NCBI GenBank assembly: GCA_000469685.2
Contig: LS997565.1
Span: 16,581,293-16,645,292, forward strand
Source of the DNA: Haemonchus contortus
Taxonomy: Eukaryota; Nematoda; Chromadorea; Rhabditida; Trichostrongylidae
DNA length: 64,000 nt
Direction of reading: 5' to 3'
Position 1 is the first letter of the stretch. Each line of letters starts with the position of its first letter. The translations under genes and the position numbers were made by a program. Below, piece after piece: positions 10,620-22,700 of this stretch. Under the pieces are notes generated by a model, which saw nothing but the letters and a program-made list of their open reading frames with translations, did no database searches and had not been told where the DNA came from.

Positions 10620-11705
10620 GCGTTCAGAGGACGAGGTGCATAGGGCAATCGGAAAAATGAAAACTGGAAAAGCAACTGGTCTGCCTGGGGCCCCCATCGA
10701 GGCATGGAAGGCGCTTGGAGAACGCGGGATTATGTGCACAGTAGACGAAAATTTGATTTTTGCGTTCAAAGTAAACGTCCGAAAACCTACATAGTTTGAA
10801 TCCTTCTTCAAAAAGCTACTCAGTCATATGAAAATGGATCCACAAAGTTTACTTCAAGTTAGCACCTTCAGCACCGCTTTTTTACCCTTAACATTTTCTC
10901 GGTCACCCTATTGGCTCTCCAGCTCATATGTTTCGTCTCTACCGGTATTAGTCATACCTCAAAGTTTTTCGTGTGTAATTCGTATAATTGAATATTTGTA
11001 CCATTTTCAAGTTCATCAGTAAGTTAAGAAAGCGGCTACATTTGAATGTGTGGACTGTAAAACAGTTTACGACTGCGGCACCATTAATAGGTAGTCTATT
11101 GTCGAGGTGCGAAGAAACTCCCTAGGTAATTACTGCAAGAGCCACAGAGGTTGCGAGATACTACCCTGTCCTGGCTAGCTGAGCTGGAGAGCCAATAGAA
11201 TGGCCGAGAGAGTGGGAAGGGTAGAAAAGGGGTGCTAAAAGTGTAAACTCGAAGTAAACTTTGGGGATCGATTATCACGTAACTGGTTAGCTTTTTGAAA
11301 ATGAATTCAAACTATGTCGGTTTTCGGATGTTTACTTTCAACGCAAAAATCTAATTTTCGTCCAATGTGCTTTAGGGCGATATAGGGAGCCTATATATAG
11401 ACCGAGGGTCTAGATAAGTCACGATTTTTTACAGTCAGTGATCGTTCACAAAGAGTTTAGTATGAATGCTTCCTGAACGGTGCGTAACTCCTACCTGTCC
11501 ATCGGAAATTTCGCTTGAAAACGCAAGAAAACCTACGCGCTTTGTAAAAACATGGCCCATAGCGGATTTTGAACGATTATATAACCTTTTCTTTTTAACT
11601 CAAAGCACTAATTCTAAAGTTATGGGAAAGTCATTCTTCTGGAGAATAGAAACACCTACTTCTGGGAATAGAAATCATCTCATGTTGGCTATTCTTCACT
11701 TTAAA
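10620..11705 (-). repeat. Right arm of the 1.07-kb-arm inverted repeat
   Basis: Inverted copy of 8,475-9,547. It begins inside the RTE reverse-transcriptase block (GAGGACGAGGTGCA) and ends at CATGTTGGCTATTCTTCA. Mirror ORFs such as those at 9,363 (+) and 10,811 (-) arise from the symmetry. Arm similarity is high, so the inversion is recent or maintained by gene conversion. Confidence 0.85.
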
Positions 11706-11964
11706 AAGCCTCTGTCATTTGAATTTGACCCATGGTCAAATTCATCCATTTCGGAGAAAACTGGTATCGAAGTGATCAGGACCACCTGAGAAATGCCCTA
11801 GTCTCATTTTCACCTAATGCGGAAAATATTAAGTACTCCACGTTTCTCAGACTACTTTTATTAGAAGAGAACGTCCTCTGGTTATAATTATAGCAGGCGT
11901 CGCTGCTAATGACGTATCCTCAGGAACTTTGATGAATGGGGGACTTCAAAATTGAACCTATCAA

Positions 11965-12250
11965 AATCCTTCTTATATATAAAGCATATAAAGCAGTAAC
12001 TTGGTTTGTCGCTTTGTCGGTATGTCGGTATGTCGGTATGCCTGTATGTCGGTATGTCGGTATGTGGGTATGTCGGTATGTCGGTTTGTCGGTCTGTCCG
12101 TCCGGTTTGCTTTGTGATTATGATAAACATAGTGATATGGAAAACTTATCCTACTTTAAATAATTCGCTAAGTGTGTCTGTTGGTGTGTCGGTGTGTTTG
12201 TGGGTGTGGGTGTTTGTGTGTTTGTTTGTGTGTGCGTGTCGGTGTGCGTG
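11965..12250. repeat. GTCGGTAT microsatellite module
   Basis: A TATATATAAAGC lead is followed by about 13 units of GTCGGTAT-like repeats (12,007-12,105), then a second module (ATCCTACTTT at 12,149) with TGTGTCGGTGTGT repeats to 12,250. ORFs on both strands here are repeat-coded and not genes. Confidence 0.75.
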
Positions 12251-12254
12251 TCTG

Positions 12255-12695
12255 ACCGGAAATTCATAATTCCTGTCCCCGTGGACCTAGAGCGTTCAAA
12301 TTTGTAAGAGTAAAGGGGCAGGACGGGAACACCTTTGGTAAGTGGCAGGCCTGGACTCCGTTTACAGGGAGCGAGGTGTGCGCGATAAAAATTTTAGGAC
12401 GCAAGTTCATAACTCCTGTTCCCGTGGACCTGGAGCGTTCAAACTTGGTAGGAGCACAGGCGACGGAAGAGAACACTTATGGTGAGTGGCAGGAGCGGAA
12501 TCCGTGCACAGGGGGTGGGGTTTTGCGCCGCAATAGTCAATTTGGCCCTAGGGCACTCAAACTTGGCAGGGGTACAGGCGGCAGGATGAGAAAATTTATC
12601 GTAAGTGGGAGGACCGGACCCCGCTCATAGAAGGCGAGGTTACGCCAAAATTTTCAGTTTGGCTCTAGGGCGTTGATTAAAAATGCAACTGATGA
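12255..12695. repeat. CCTGTCCC-type tandem satellite (about 130-bp units)
   Basis: Roughly three units each contain TTCATAA(T/C)TCCTGT(T/C)CCC, GTGGACCT(A/G)GAGCGTTCAAA, a GGCAGGA(C/T)-like block and GGTGAGTGGCAGG. The same satellite occurs at 53,835-54,170 and as one unit at 6,070-6,160. Confidence 0.7.
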
Positions 12696-12960
12696 CCTCA
12701 CTGTGAAGTTGGGTTTATGCGGATGTGATGAAAACATTGATAACGATTGTTTAATGGTCTAACATTGAGCCATCCTACTATATATATTCGGTGAATGTGC
12801 TTGTGTGTTTATGTGTATGTATATGTACGCGGTGTATTTATTTGTCTGTGCTGTGTATGCATATGTGTAATTTTCCCAGTGAAGTTTTCGTGTTCCTACG
12901 AGTGCATTTAATAAATGAATGAATAGACAAATAATCAAATCAATTGTCAATAATCATAGT

Positions 12961-13191
12961 TCCATACTTCTCTCTTGCTTTACCCTCGGCATAGCTGTTG
13001 TTTGTGATAAATACGATCTTGCGCCACACGAGGTTTTTAGGTGGAACAGTTCATTCAGTTAAACGGCCTAACGTTTCGACGTTATCGTCATCTTCAGAGG
13101 CCATGGTTCCACCGTTCACGCAGAGAAAATCTTGCCACAGGCGACGGTCGGTAGCGAAAAACCTTGTGTGGCACAAGATCATAATTATCAC
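12961..13191. mobile_element. 231-bp insertion with internal inverted repeat
   Basis: The segment is absent from copy 1 of the duplication. It is bordered by two copies of AATAATCATAGT, the second at 13,193-13,204. Inside, GTGATAAATACGATCTTG at 13,008 pairs with CAAGATCATAATTATCAC near 13,190. The 12-bp flanking repeat could be a target duplication or an excision/repair footprint; the superfamily is unclear. Confidence 0.5.
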
Positions 13192-13580
13192 AAATAATCA
13201 TAGTATTTACTATACTCCAACAGGTATGGTATTGTACCAACAGATACACATGAAAACACCTCATCGCAGAAATACACCCCTATTTCAGTATCTTCATTCA
13301 CCTTGAAAAAACGAGAAAGCAATGCACTCATGAATGTTCCAATGATAAATCTTCAAGAAGATGTCTAAAAGGCGACCGAGTAATTTTCTACATTGACCGC
13401 TGGCAAGAAAATTTTTTGGAAAAGAAGCTTTCCGCTGTCTACTAAGCTAAAGAACAGACACGTGAATTAATGCATCAAAGATGTAAGATTTGATCCTCGT
13501 TCATAAATTTGCTGAAATTCAGACAGGAGTTTCCGCGCACAGAATAAACAAAAGAGCTTCACACTGTAGACGAAGGAGCT

Positions 13581-13705
13581 TTAATCCGAAGATGACTCTG
13601 AGTTGCCCGTTGATTCCCAAGATTCTGAGCTTGATGACGAAGATTCCGACGAACTATCAAAGACATATGAACTTCTCACCCGTGCACCATCGCTGGCGTA
13701 TGCAT
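13581..13705 (-). CDS. BET-like gene, exon 11: Ser-rich acidic tail
   Basis: The acceptor GAGTTCAG at 13,706-13,713 gives phase 1, so its AT completes an Asn codon. The exon encodes 40 residues ending in a Ser/Glu/Asp run ([14 protein letters not shown] and ESSSD) and TAA at 13,581-13,583. Such a tail follows the ET domain in BET proteins (the SEED region). The duplicate at 669-793 has the same length and an open frame. The acidic ORF on the opposite strand is its shadow. Confidence 0.65.
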
Positions 13706-16700
13706 CTGAACTCAATGTGAGAAATTGGCACATTGATGTCATATTCCCAATAAAAGCATACACTCTACAGTGTGTTTCAAAAGTATGTGCACACCCAACA
13801 TTTTGTTTTTTTGGGAATACCATTGCTTTCTGTGACCTGTGACCTTGACCATTCAATTCATTGTGTGCTATAACCTACGAATATTCATTCTGAGAGAACA
13901 TCGTAGCTGCTAACAGAATTTTTTATTAAAGAAAAAAATCTCCTTTGTTTCAAAAGTATGTGTACACTCAGCAAAAAACAGAAATATAACCGAGATCAGG
14001 AATCAATAGGGCCACCTAAATTTCTGTAGAGGTTATCGACTACGAGGAATCGTTTGAGAATGGTTTCGCTACGGTAGGTTCTTTAGTTGCCTTTAAAATG
14101 AAAAATTTTGAGTGTGCACATACTTTTGGAGCGGCAACTGGGCCGCTCTTTTTCATAGATTGCTAGATTCATTCAAGACCCTGGCATCTTTCGCTCACAA
14201 CCTGTTCCTGGCCGTCCACGTATTTTGACTGCTCAGGACAACAGGAGAATAGCCAATCTTGTGGCGAATACTTCTTGGTCTGTGTGTCAGATCCGAGCTC
14301 AGATGGGTTTATCAGTCTCGCGTACGACCGTTTGGCGCCCTATCCGCTCTGATGAGTATATCACACGAGAGACCATGAAGAAGGTTACTCGACTCAGTAC
14401 TCGCCACAAACTGACAAGGCTGGAGTTTGCTCGCGCAGACCATCAAAGAGCCTCCTCCGAAATTCCTGCTCGAAAACACGAGTGGCTCTCGGCGAAGGTA
14501 CCTTCAGTAATGACAAAATCCATCCGGCCCATCGATATTGTGCTTCTTTACATCAGAAAAGATCACTCAAGAGCAAAATGGGTACAACACATTGTTTGTT
14601 CTAAAAATAGGAAAATCCTGAAAATTCTCGAACAACCGTACCTTAACCCATGATGTTGCCATGCTCCTATGATCAAACTCCAGCCTTGTCAGTTTGTGGC
14701 GAGTATTGAGTCGAGTAGCCTTTTTCATCGTCTCTCGTGTGATATACTAATCAGAGCGGATGGAGCGCCAAACGGTTGTACACGAGACTGATAAACCCAT
14801 CTGAGCTCGGATCTGACTCTTAGGCAAAGAAGCATTCGCCACAAGACAGGCTATTCTCCTGTTGTCTTGGGCAGTCAAAATACGTGGACGGCCAGGAATA
14901 GGTTGTGAGCGATAGCTGCCAGGGTCTCGAGTGAATCTAGCAATGTATTAAAAAGAGCGGCCCAGTCGCCGTTCGAAAAGTATGTGCACACTCAAAATTT
15001 TTCATTTCAAAGGTAACTAAAGAACCTTCCGCAATGAAACCATTCTCAAACGATTCCTCGTAGTCGATAACCTCTACAGAAATTTAGGTGGCCCTATCGA
15101 TTCCTGATCTCGGTTATATTTTGTTTTTTGCTAAGTGTGCACATACTTTTGAAACAAATGAGATTTTTTTCTTTAATAAAAAATTATGTTAGCAGCTACG
15201 ATGTTATCTCAGAATAAGTGTTCGTAGGTTATCGTACACAAGGAATTGAATGATTATGGTCACAGGTTACAAAAAGCAATGGTATTCCCAAAAAAACAAA
15301 ATGTTGGGTGTGCACATACTTTTGAAACACACTGTATATTTTAATTAGCGTACAGAAAGTCATATAACGCTGATTTGCATACAACCATTTGCATAACAAT
15401 TAGGGCTCGAATTATGCATTCACATGTTTATAAAATTGAAACTTATAGAAGCTGCCCTACTTCTTTGCTTTTAACGGGTTCTTACCTACGTTTACTTACA
15501 AGTAATGTTGAGGTTTCCCCAAAATATGATCACCAAATTCCCCTGAAGGGTTAAGAAGCCGTTGTTGAAATGTTGCTCCAAAGACAATGCGATTCAGTAA
15601 CGTGCTTTCTGTAAAACTAGATTTTTCAGAAGCTCGTGGGGAATATATTTCACTCATGTGTTCTAGTTCAACTAAAATGGAATACAAATGGGAGGTTACT
15701 AGCACCCGTTCGAGAAAATCGATGATTAACGGGACGACAGGTGATACAGGTGTTAGTTCAATCTCTCAATCGAAGTAGGCAATAGTAACGATATCTAACT
15801 TGGCTTCAGGCGACTGACTTATTATTCCACAAGGATTCGCACTTCTCGTCGCAAAATCGCCTCCTACTCTGTATTCCACTGGCATGGAAACATGAGATAT
15901 GGACTCGAGCACGAGAAGGAATTACAAGGATTTTTTCGTGGTTCGCTCTTCATTGCAATAAAAGGCTTAGTTTCGTGTGAGCATGCTTCGCTTCGGTTTC
16001 GATATCGATGGAGCGCAAGGCTGCAGCAGCTGGCATCTCAGTTATACTAAACGAAATCTCCAGTTTCTGTATCTTACTCTGTTTCCTCATAGGCCTTGTG
16101 GTCCCTGTTCCACCGAGTTTCTTGATTCCCTCCACTAATTCTCTCTTTCGTGCCTCCACGTCGACGATATTCGCTAGAAATTCGTAAATATTACTATAGT
16201 GTACAACAACTAGACAAGTTATTCGTACTTGGAATGGAAACGTCAAGTGAAGCGGTCAAGAAAACAATTTGTGTAAAATTTTAGTAAAATGTTATACAGT
16301 AAACCGCAAATTCTCGCAAAAAAGTGAATCTGAAGCTACTGAACTCCGCCCATGATGTCTTAAATGATGGTGTTTTAAAAATCTGGAAAAGCTTCGTTAC
16401 AGCAAGTTCAGTGTTCGGAAAGCGAAAAGTTCGACTTTAAAGCACAGACTAAGGTTGAGAGGAAAAAAGTTATTTCGAGTTCAAGCTGCGATGATATCGA
16501 TAAATGATTCTGAACTATAATCAGTGCGCTGGTTGTGCGGGAATCAGATATAATCCGGAGAAACACGGAGAGAAATAGATTGATGGGTTGGGCATAGGGG
16601 AAAACCAACAGAGCTTATATGGGCGCACCAGAGCTCGGTCCTCAGGGGCGGGACCCGTACAGAGGTGGGCGGTGTCATGAGCGAAACTTCTTAATTAGTT

Positions 16701-19700
16701 TTTGTAACATTCCACATGCCGAAAGAAATGAAAAAAGATGAGGGATGGGTCAACAAGCGAAATACGAAGACTCATCAGCGATGGGCGGGGCGTTCTTGCG
16801 AGGGGCGGTACTTTCCACTTAAGTGCGTAACTCGATTAAACGAATTCGCGGAAGTCGGAAACAAAAGTGAAAGTAGTAATCAAGGCCCCATGGTCATGCA
16901 TAAACATAGATGAGCGGGCTGTGAGATTGAATGGAATTGACTGATCAAAAAAATGTATGTAGCTAAGTTCAAAAATGTTCCTTAGCCTGGGAAAATGGAT
17001 AGAGGGGGGCGGGCTTTGCATCAAGATCTAAGGGTCGAATAGCGTGATTACGACGAATATATAACTCTGTTCAAAATCAAAAATATCAAAAGCTAGGATA
17101 AAAAATATATAGCTCTGTTGGAAAACGCAAAAAAAAGTCCCAAAAAATGGCTGCAGGTTACAGGAGGGATTAGGGAGAGGGGGGAGTGAACATGCGCTCA
17201 AATCCTTCAAGTGGGCGGGATATGCACCGAGGTGGGCGAGCTATCATTTGGAAACTTACGGCTTTGCACGAAGACATCCTGAAACTGACCTTTGATAGCA
17301 TGAGCCTTCAGTATTTGAAGGCACAGTTCACTATTTACAGTGGCGCTCAAAAGTCTTCGGTGAAGTGGTTCTTCAGCCGTACTTTTCAGTCGTAACTCCT
17401 TTCCTACTGGATCTGATCATGCGAAATTTCTATATTTGAAGCGTGGGTGTATTGTGAATATTTACCACTATTGAATTGCAATCTGATCATGTTCCAGATA
17501 TTCCAAAGAGCATGAACTCAAAATCGGCTGGGAGTACAGATGATGGACCTTCTAATAGAATATCTTTCCTTCTTGTTATGTATAAAGTGTACGAGCGGTA
17601 ATGCCGAACACAATAGATGAGAAAAACGCACATAAGGTGCGAGTAAGCGCAGACGTCAACAACTTTACTTTTAGCAAACTCTGCTACCGCAACAAACACC
17701 TTGCTCTATCTGTGGATATTGCAGCTTTGCAGCCAAATAGTGTCGGTTAGGGTAAAATATGCTCTAGTTAGACATATCCAAACTTTGCGCAATTTGGTCT
17801 ACTAATAAAAAAGTTATGAACGAAAAAGCGGTGAAGCATTTCACAGAGGACTTTTGAGCGCTACTGTAAATTATTTGAGATATCCCGCTAGTACGAATTT
17901 GTGGGACTCCCTTATGCCGTATGTGGAACAAACGTAGCCACATACATGCCTAAAAATCCGCACTAACCAGGGAGGGGTAGTCTACTCCCCGTGGGACTTC
18001 GAATGGAGACCCAGATGAATCGATAGTTTTGAATTTGCTGGACTGGAAATGGAAAAAAATGGAAAAATGGAAAGGGCTGGAAATTTGTTTGGCAGAAGTA
18101 TTATTTGGATAAGCGAACTCGTCACTTCCTTATCAAGTGCCCACGTGGCCTCTTGGTAGTGGTATCGCTTCATAGGCGTTCGACGCGGGTTTGCTCTCCG
18201 CCATCGTCGACACTTTTGCAAATCGTTGTTTCATTTCATCAAAGACTCTCTAAATCTTTTCTGACATTTGTTTAGGTGAACGCCTTACTTCTCCTTTTAT
18301 TTCCACTAGTCACCCCTATCCAGGTAATGTGGTTCCGCAAATGAACCACATTCCCTGGATAGGGGTGACTAGTGAAGTAAACAAATGTCAATTGTACGAC
18401 TCTGTTTTATTCTGAACTTCAAGAAACATGCAACAGAAAGATACTAGAGATAAGTTAGATGCCAGCAAGAAACTCAACATTGATGGAATAACTTGAAAAA
18501 ATGCGTGAAGCACACATGTTGTTCGCAAACTGCACATCTTATACATGCTGGTTCTCTACATCCGGTGACAAAACAGTCAACGGTCTCAAAACTGAACAAG
18601 TACTCGGCCGGTGGCGCAGGAACCTGGGTATTCATCAACATACCCAGCTTTGTACCGAGAGCATTTTAGAAAATTAGAAAAACGTGGTGCACAAAACATT
18701 CGATATACTTGGAATAGAACCTTAAGTATATTATCCATCTGTGTCATATTGAAGTCCGCAGCGTTCAAAATAGCTCTAGTTCTAACCCTCTTCATAACAT
18801 TCTTCATAGGATAGATGGGAAAGAAAAAAAGGCGTCCAATGGCTGAATCATTGACGTCGCGCCGGCAGGAATATTGTGTACTTCAATTATACACCGTGTA
18901 ACGAAGTGTTAAATGAACCGCGCGCTACACATTTGCAATGATAAATGGCGTTGCACACCTTCAGGCACAGCTTGTTTGATGGTGTTAATATCGCGGAAGG
19001 ATGACCACGAGTCCACAATAAGGTGCAGATCCTGATCACAGTCTCTGCTCTCAAAAAGACAATTTTTAATCCAATCGACCATGAGCTCCTTGGTCATCAT
19101 GCGTGTTGTGCACCCTCTGACTACCAGATTCGGAGCTTTGAAGTAGCCTTGACGCGGGAAAGCTTCTCATTTTTCTTGAAGAACAACATATAACTTTTTC
19201 CCCAACTTGCCGTCAGCATAGATCAATGGGAGGATGGTGTAGGAATGCGTGAGAGCCATTTTGCTCTCGATGATTCTTTCGACCTGAAGGGAATGGTCTA
19301 AATCTTCAACATACACAAGATTGGAATGACCATAAACACGTTCACCTTTTTCACTCCTACTGGTGCTGATGACCTTGCTGTTGTCATTTCTTTGAGAAAC
19401 CCTGGCTGGCCATCATTACAGAAACAAGCCAGCGGTTTTGTTTCCATTTCCTTTTTTACGGCGCTAACAAAGTCTTGGGCCTTCAGTTCTATTCCCTCAC
19501 GGCTCCTGTCTTGGGCCTTCAGTTCTATTCCCTCACGGCTCCTGTAGGCCTTCAGTTCTATTCCCTCACGGCTCCTGTATTTCCTTTTTTACGGCGCTAA
19601 CAAAGTCTTGGGCCTTCAGTTCTATTCCCTCACGGCTCCTGTAGGTCTTTTTTGTAACAAATGCTGTGACCTTCCTTGACACTAATCCATAACGCCATTT

Positions 19701-22700
19701 AAAAGCCTTTATCCGAGGTCGACACGCCTTGAAGCCCTCAACATTGCTGTCTCGGCATAGTTCGAGGGCCATAAAACGGAGGTCTTCGTCATGCAGCGTA
19801 AAACCTCAAAACTAAGGATTTGCTAGACCGAAAACATTTCCAAAACAATCAGTTGGTGTGTTATACCCACCATCAGCCATTTTCTTTTTTACCTCTTCGT
19901 GAAAAGCTCCCCTATCCTCCTTAACTGTACAGACCGACGGAGCTTAGCCCTGCCCGCTTCTTGCTGCTTACTTTCAATCCTACGAACCTTCTTCAGGTCG
20001 TTGTCGTCATTGATCCAGCGAAACCTTGCGCTCATGCTCAATTATGAGCGGTACTGACTTTTGACGAACTTCTGTAGTGTTCGATGGCCTTCGTTACCTG
20101 TTTACTGACAGTACTGTTTACTATGTTAATGGTAAACATTAGAAATACAGGACATACCTGATCGCAAAAAAACTGTTGTATTGCCAATTCGATTTCGCTC
20201 GTTTTGCCAGAACTTTCGTGATCATCTTCATCACAGTGATCCTAGTCAGATTCCGCAGAAACATCTGACTCCAAGCATTCGTCGGTTTCGACTTCATCCG
20301 CAGCAGCGACCGCCTCGCGAAGTATGGCGGCGAACCTTGCGGCTATCTTCCTTTCCTCGCCAGATGCCTCACTGCTGTCTTCAGACGTACCGAATTCAGC
20401 AAGTAAAATCGTTACCACCTTTGCAGGAGAAAAAACCACGATAAATGAAGACTTATCAATATTTTTCATTTTCTATTGCTCTGTCTTGTCGGAATTCTGA
20501 TCAGTCCTGTTGCATCCTGTTCAGACTTGAGACGATTGACTGTTTTGTCACCGGATGTAGAGAATCAGCATGTATAAGATGTGCAGTTTGCGACCAACAT
20601 GTGTGCTTCACGCATTTTTTCAAGTTATTCCATCAATGTTGAGTTCCTTGCTGGCATATAACTTATCTCTAGTATTTTTCTGTTGCATGTTTCTTGAAGT
20701 TCAGAATAAAACAGAGTCGTACAATTGACGTGTGGAACCACATTCCCTGGATAGGGGAGCTTAGTGAAAATAAAAGCAGAAATAAGGCGTTCACCTGAAC
20801 AAATGTCAGAAAAGATTTAAAGAGTCTTTGATGAAATGAAAAAACCCTTTGCAAAAAAGTCAACGATGGCGGGGAGCAAGCCCGCGTCGTTCGCCTATGA
20901 AGCGGGACCACTACCACTAGGGCACGTGGGCACTTGATACGGAAACGACGATTTCGCTTATCCAAATAATACTACTGTTAAGCAAACTTCCAGCCCCCAT
21001 AACTCTTTAAGGAAAACCGTTCTGCAGTTTTAATTTCCATTTTCGTAAATTCAAAACTCTATCCACTCATCTGGGTCTCCATTCAAAGTCCCACGGTAAG
21101 TAGACTACCACTCCTTGGTAAGTGAAACTACTGACTATACCTCTCCTCTTGGCCGGTTGCGAATACTTGCTTGCGTTCCTCTGTCTGGTCTTCCGGCATT
21201 TTGGTCCCACGCTAGCTGCAAAATGATCTATAGGGTACAGAGAATATAATAGCAGACTCCTAGTCTGATGGAGTTTTGGCTTTGCCTGAGGAAGAGCGTA
21301 TCACTTGTGAAGCACAACAGCCACGAACTCCAACAGAATAGTTTTTCTTTCCAATAGTGCTGTTATACACGTGTATAACGTACGCACAACATAATACTGC
21401 ACCTTGCGCAACAGATGATTCTTTCAACACATCGTATCTGGATGGTCCATCAATGCGAAGCTCTGGTAAAAGGTTCCCCTTCACTATTGCAAGAAAGGTT
21501 CTTCCACTAATTGAATCAAGGAATATGAAAAAATGCATACCATCACCTTGCTTATTGTTTGAGATAGCCGCTACACGTTCATGTATCTCGTGGAGACTTC
21601 CTGACGTAAGCGAATCGAAGGGTATTGCAATAAATTCTTCGTTACCTTCTGGCACCTGAACGTTGAGAAACGGGTTCTATGACCAATCCTGTAAACTGAA
21701 GAGCTGATCTCTTTTTTCTGCACCTGTTCAAACCTTTTGCCTAGTTCCCATAGTGTCTCCATTCAGCGAAAATCATTTTATCAGATATGCGGCGTAAAAA
21801 CAACTTGTTCGTTCCGAGTTTGCAAATTTTTCTTATTTTTCATTCATTCGTACGCTACATGAAATAGCATTAAAAGAATAAAATAAGAAAGACTGTCGTA
21901 TGAGAACGAAAGTAGAATTACTAACTAAAAACAGTTAACACAAGATACTACATACAAATCTAGACACTACATATTTTTCTTGCAAAACGGAAGCACCAGA
22001 GCCTCCGATGAATGTGGACTAGCGATGTGTAAAAATGACATTTCAGCGGCTTTGCAAAGTTTCAATAATGATGCCGAGACTGGCATTAGGCCTATGTCGT
22101 ATAAGAGATCCGCCAATGCAGAAGATGGTGGGGAAAAACTAAAATGAAATGGGAAACTGAAATTGTAAAGGGTTTTAATGAAATGCCTTCAAGATGAAGG
22201 TACTTTAAAATTGACAACATCCTCAAAGGGAAGCAGGACGAAGAATCAGCTTCCTACAAAGAACCTTTGAAACCCTTCGCGAGCTTGCATAAGGGTCATG
22301 TAAAAGAAACCGAAGGTGACACGCAAGTTGGAATTAGACATCGCAGTTTTCTAGAGATGAAGTCAAAAGAAAAGTTGAAGTTGCTTTGTTTTTGCTCGTT
22401 AGTTTGATGCTCTGTATGAGAAAGAGTAATCGGATGCTCTGTATGAGAACGAGAGGTGTTCTTCCAGCTGGTCAAACAGTACAGCGGGCCACTCCTAGGA
22501 AGTCAGAAGCAGAAAGCATGCTGTGATAGGTGATAGGGGTATGAAAATGCATGGGGGACATATAGAGAATCCTTCCACTACGATTCTGCGAGAACACCTA
22601 TGCCCAAGTTCGAACTGGATGACATTCTGCGCTTTTCCCTATATTTTAACAAAGCAAGCGTTGGTTTGAAGCTAATTGGTGAATAATCCTCCATAACACA

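Larger units (their letters stand above)
17967..21118 (-). mobile_element. Tc5-like DNA transposon (3,152 bp) with ~600-bp inverted ends
   Basis: A 3-bp TAA duplication (17,964-17,966 and 21,119-21,121) flanks ends CCA(G/A)GGAG with GTAGTCTACT just inside. Copy 1 of the duplication has the undisturbed site GCACTAAGTG at about 2,379. Terminal inverted repeats run to about 18,600 and from about 20,515. Length, TNA target and transposase type match the Tc4/Tc5 group of nematode transposons. A small extra palindrome (18,306-18,374) sits in the left arm. The element lies in intron 9 of the BET-like gene. Confidence 0.85.

Noticed and set aside
9363..10811. Identical 'genes' on opposite strands (9,363 + and 10,811 -)
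   Set aside because: They are mirror images produced by the inverted repeat arms and are antisense to the RTE reverse-transcriptase block.
12006..12269. Repetitive VCRYVGM-type peptides on both strands
   Set aside because: Coded by the GTCGGTAT microsatellite.
19326..19547. 73-residue plus-strand ORF ending in a repeated [11 protein letters not shown]
   Set aside because: Antisense to the Tc5-like transposase and ends in its tandem repeat.
21260..21546. Extension of the NET exon into a 131-residue terminal ORF
   Set aside because: The frame is open but has no recognised similarity. The GTGATG donor joins exon 10 in phase, and the matching region in copy 1 has a 1-bp length change. Kept only as an intron-retention possibility.
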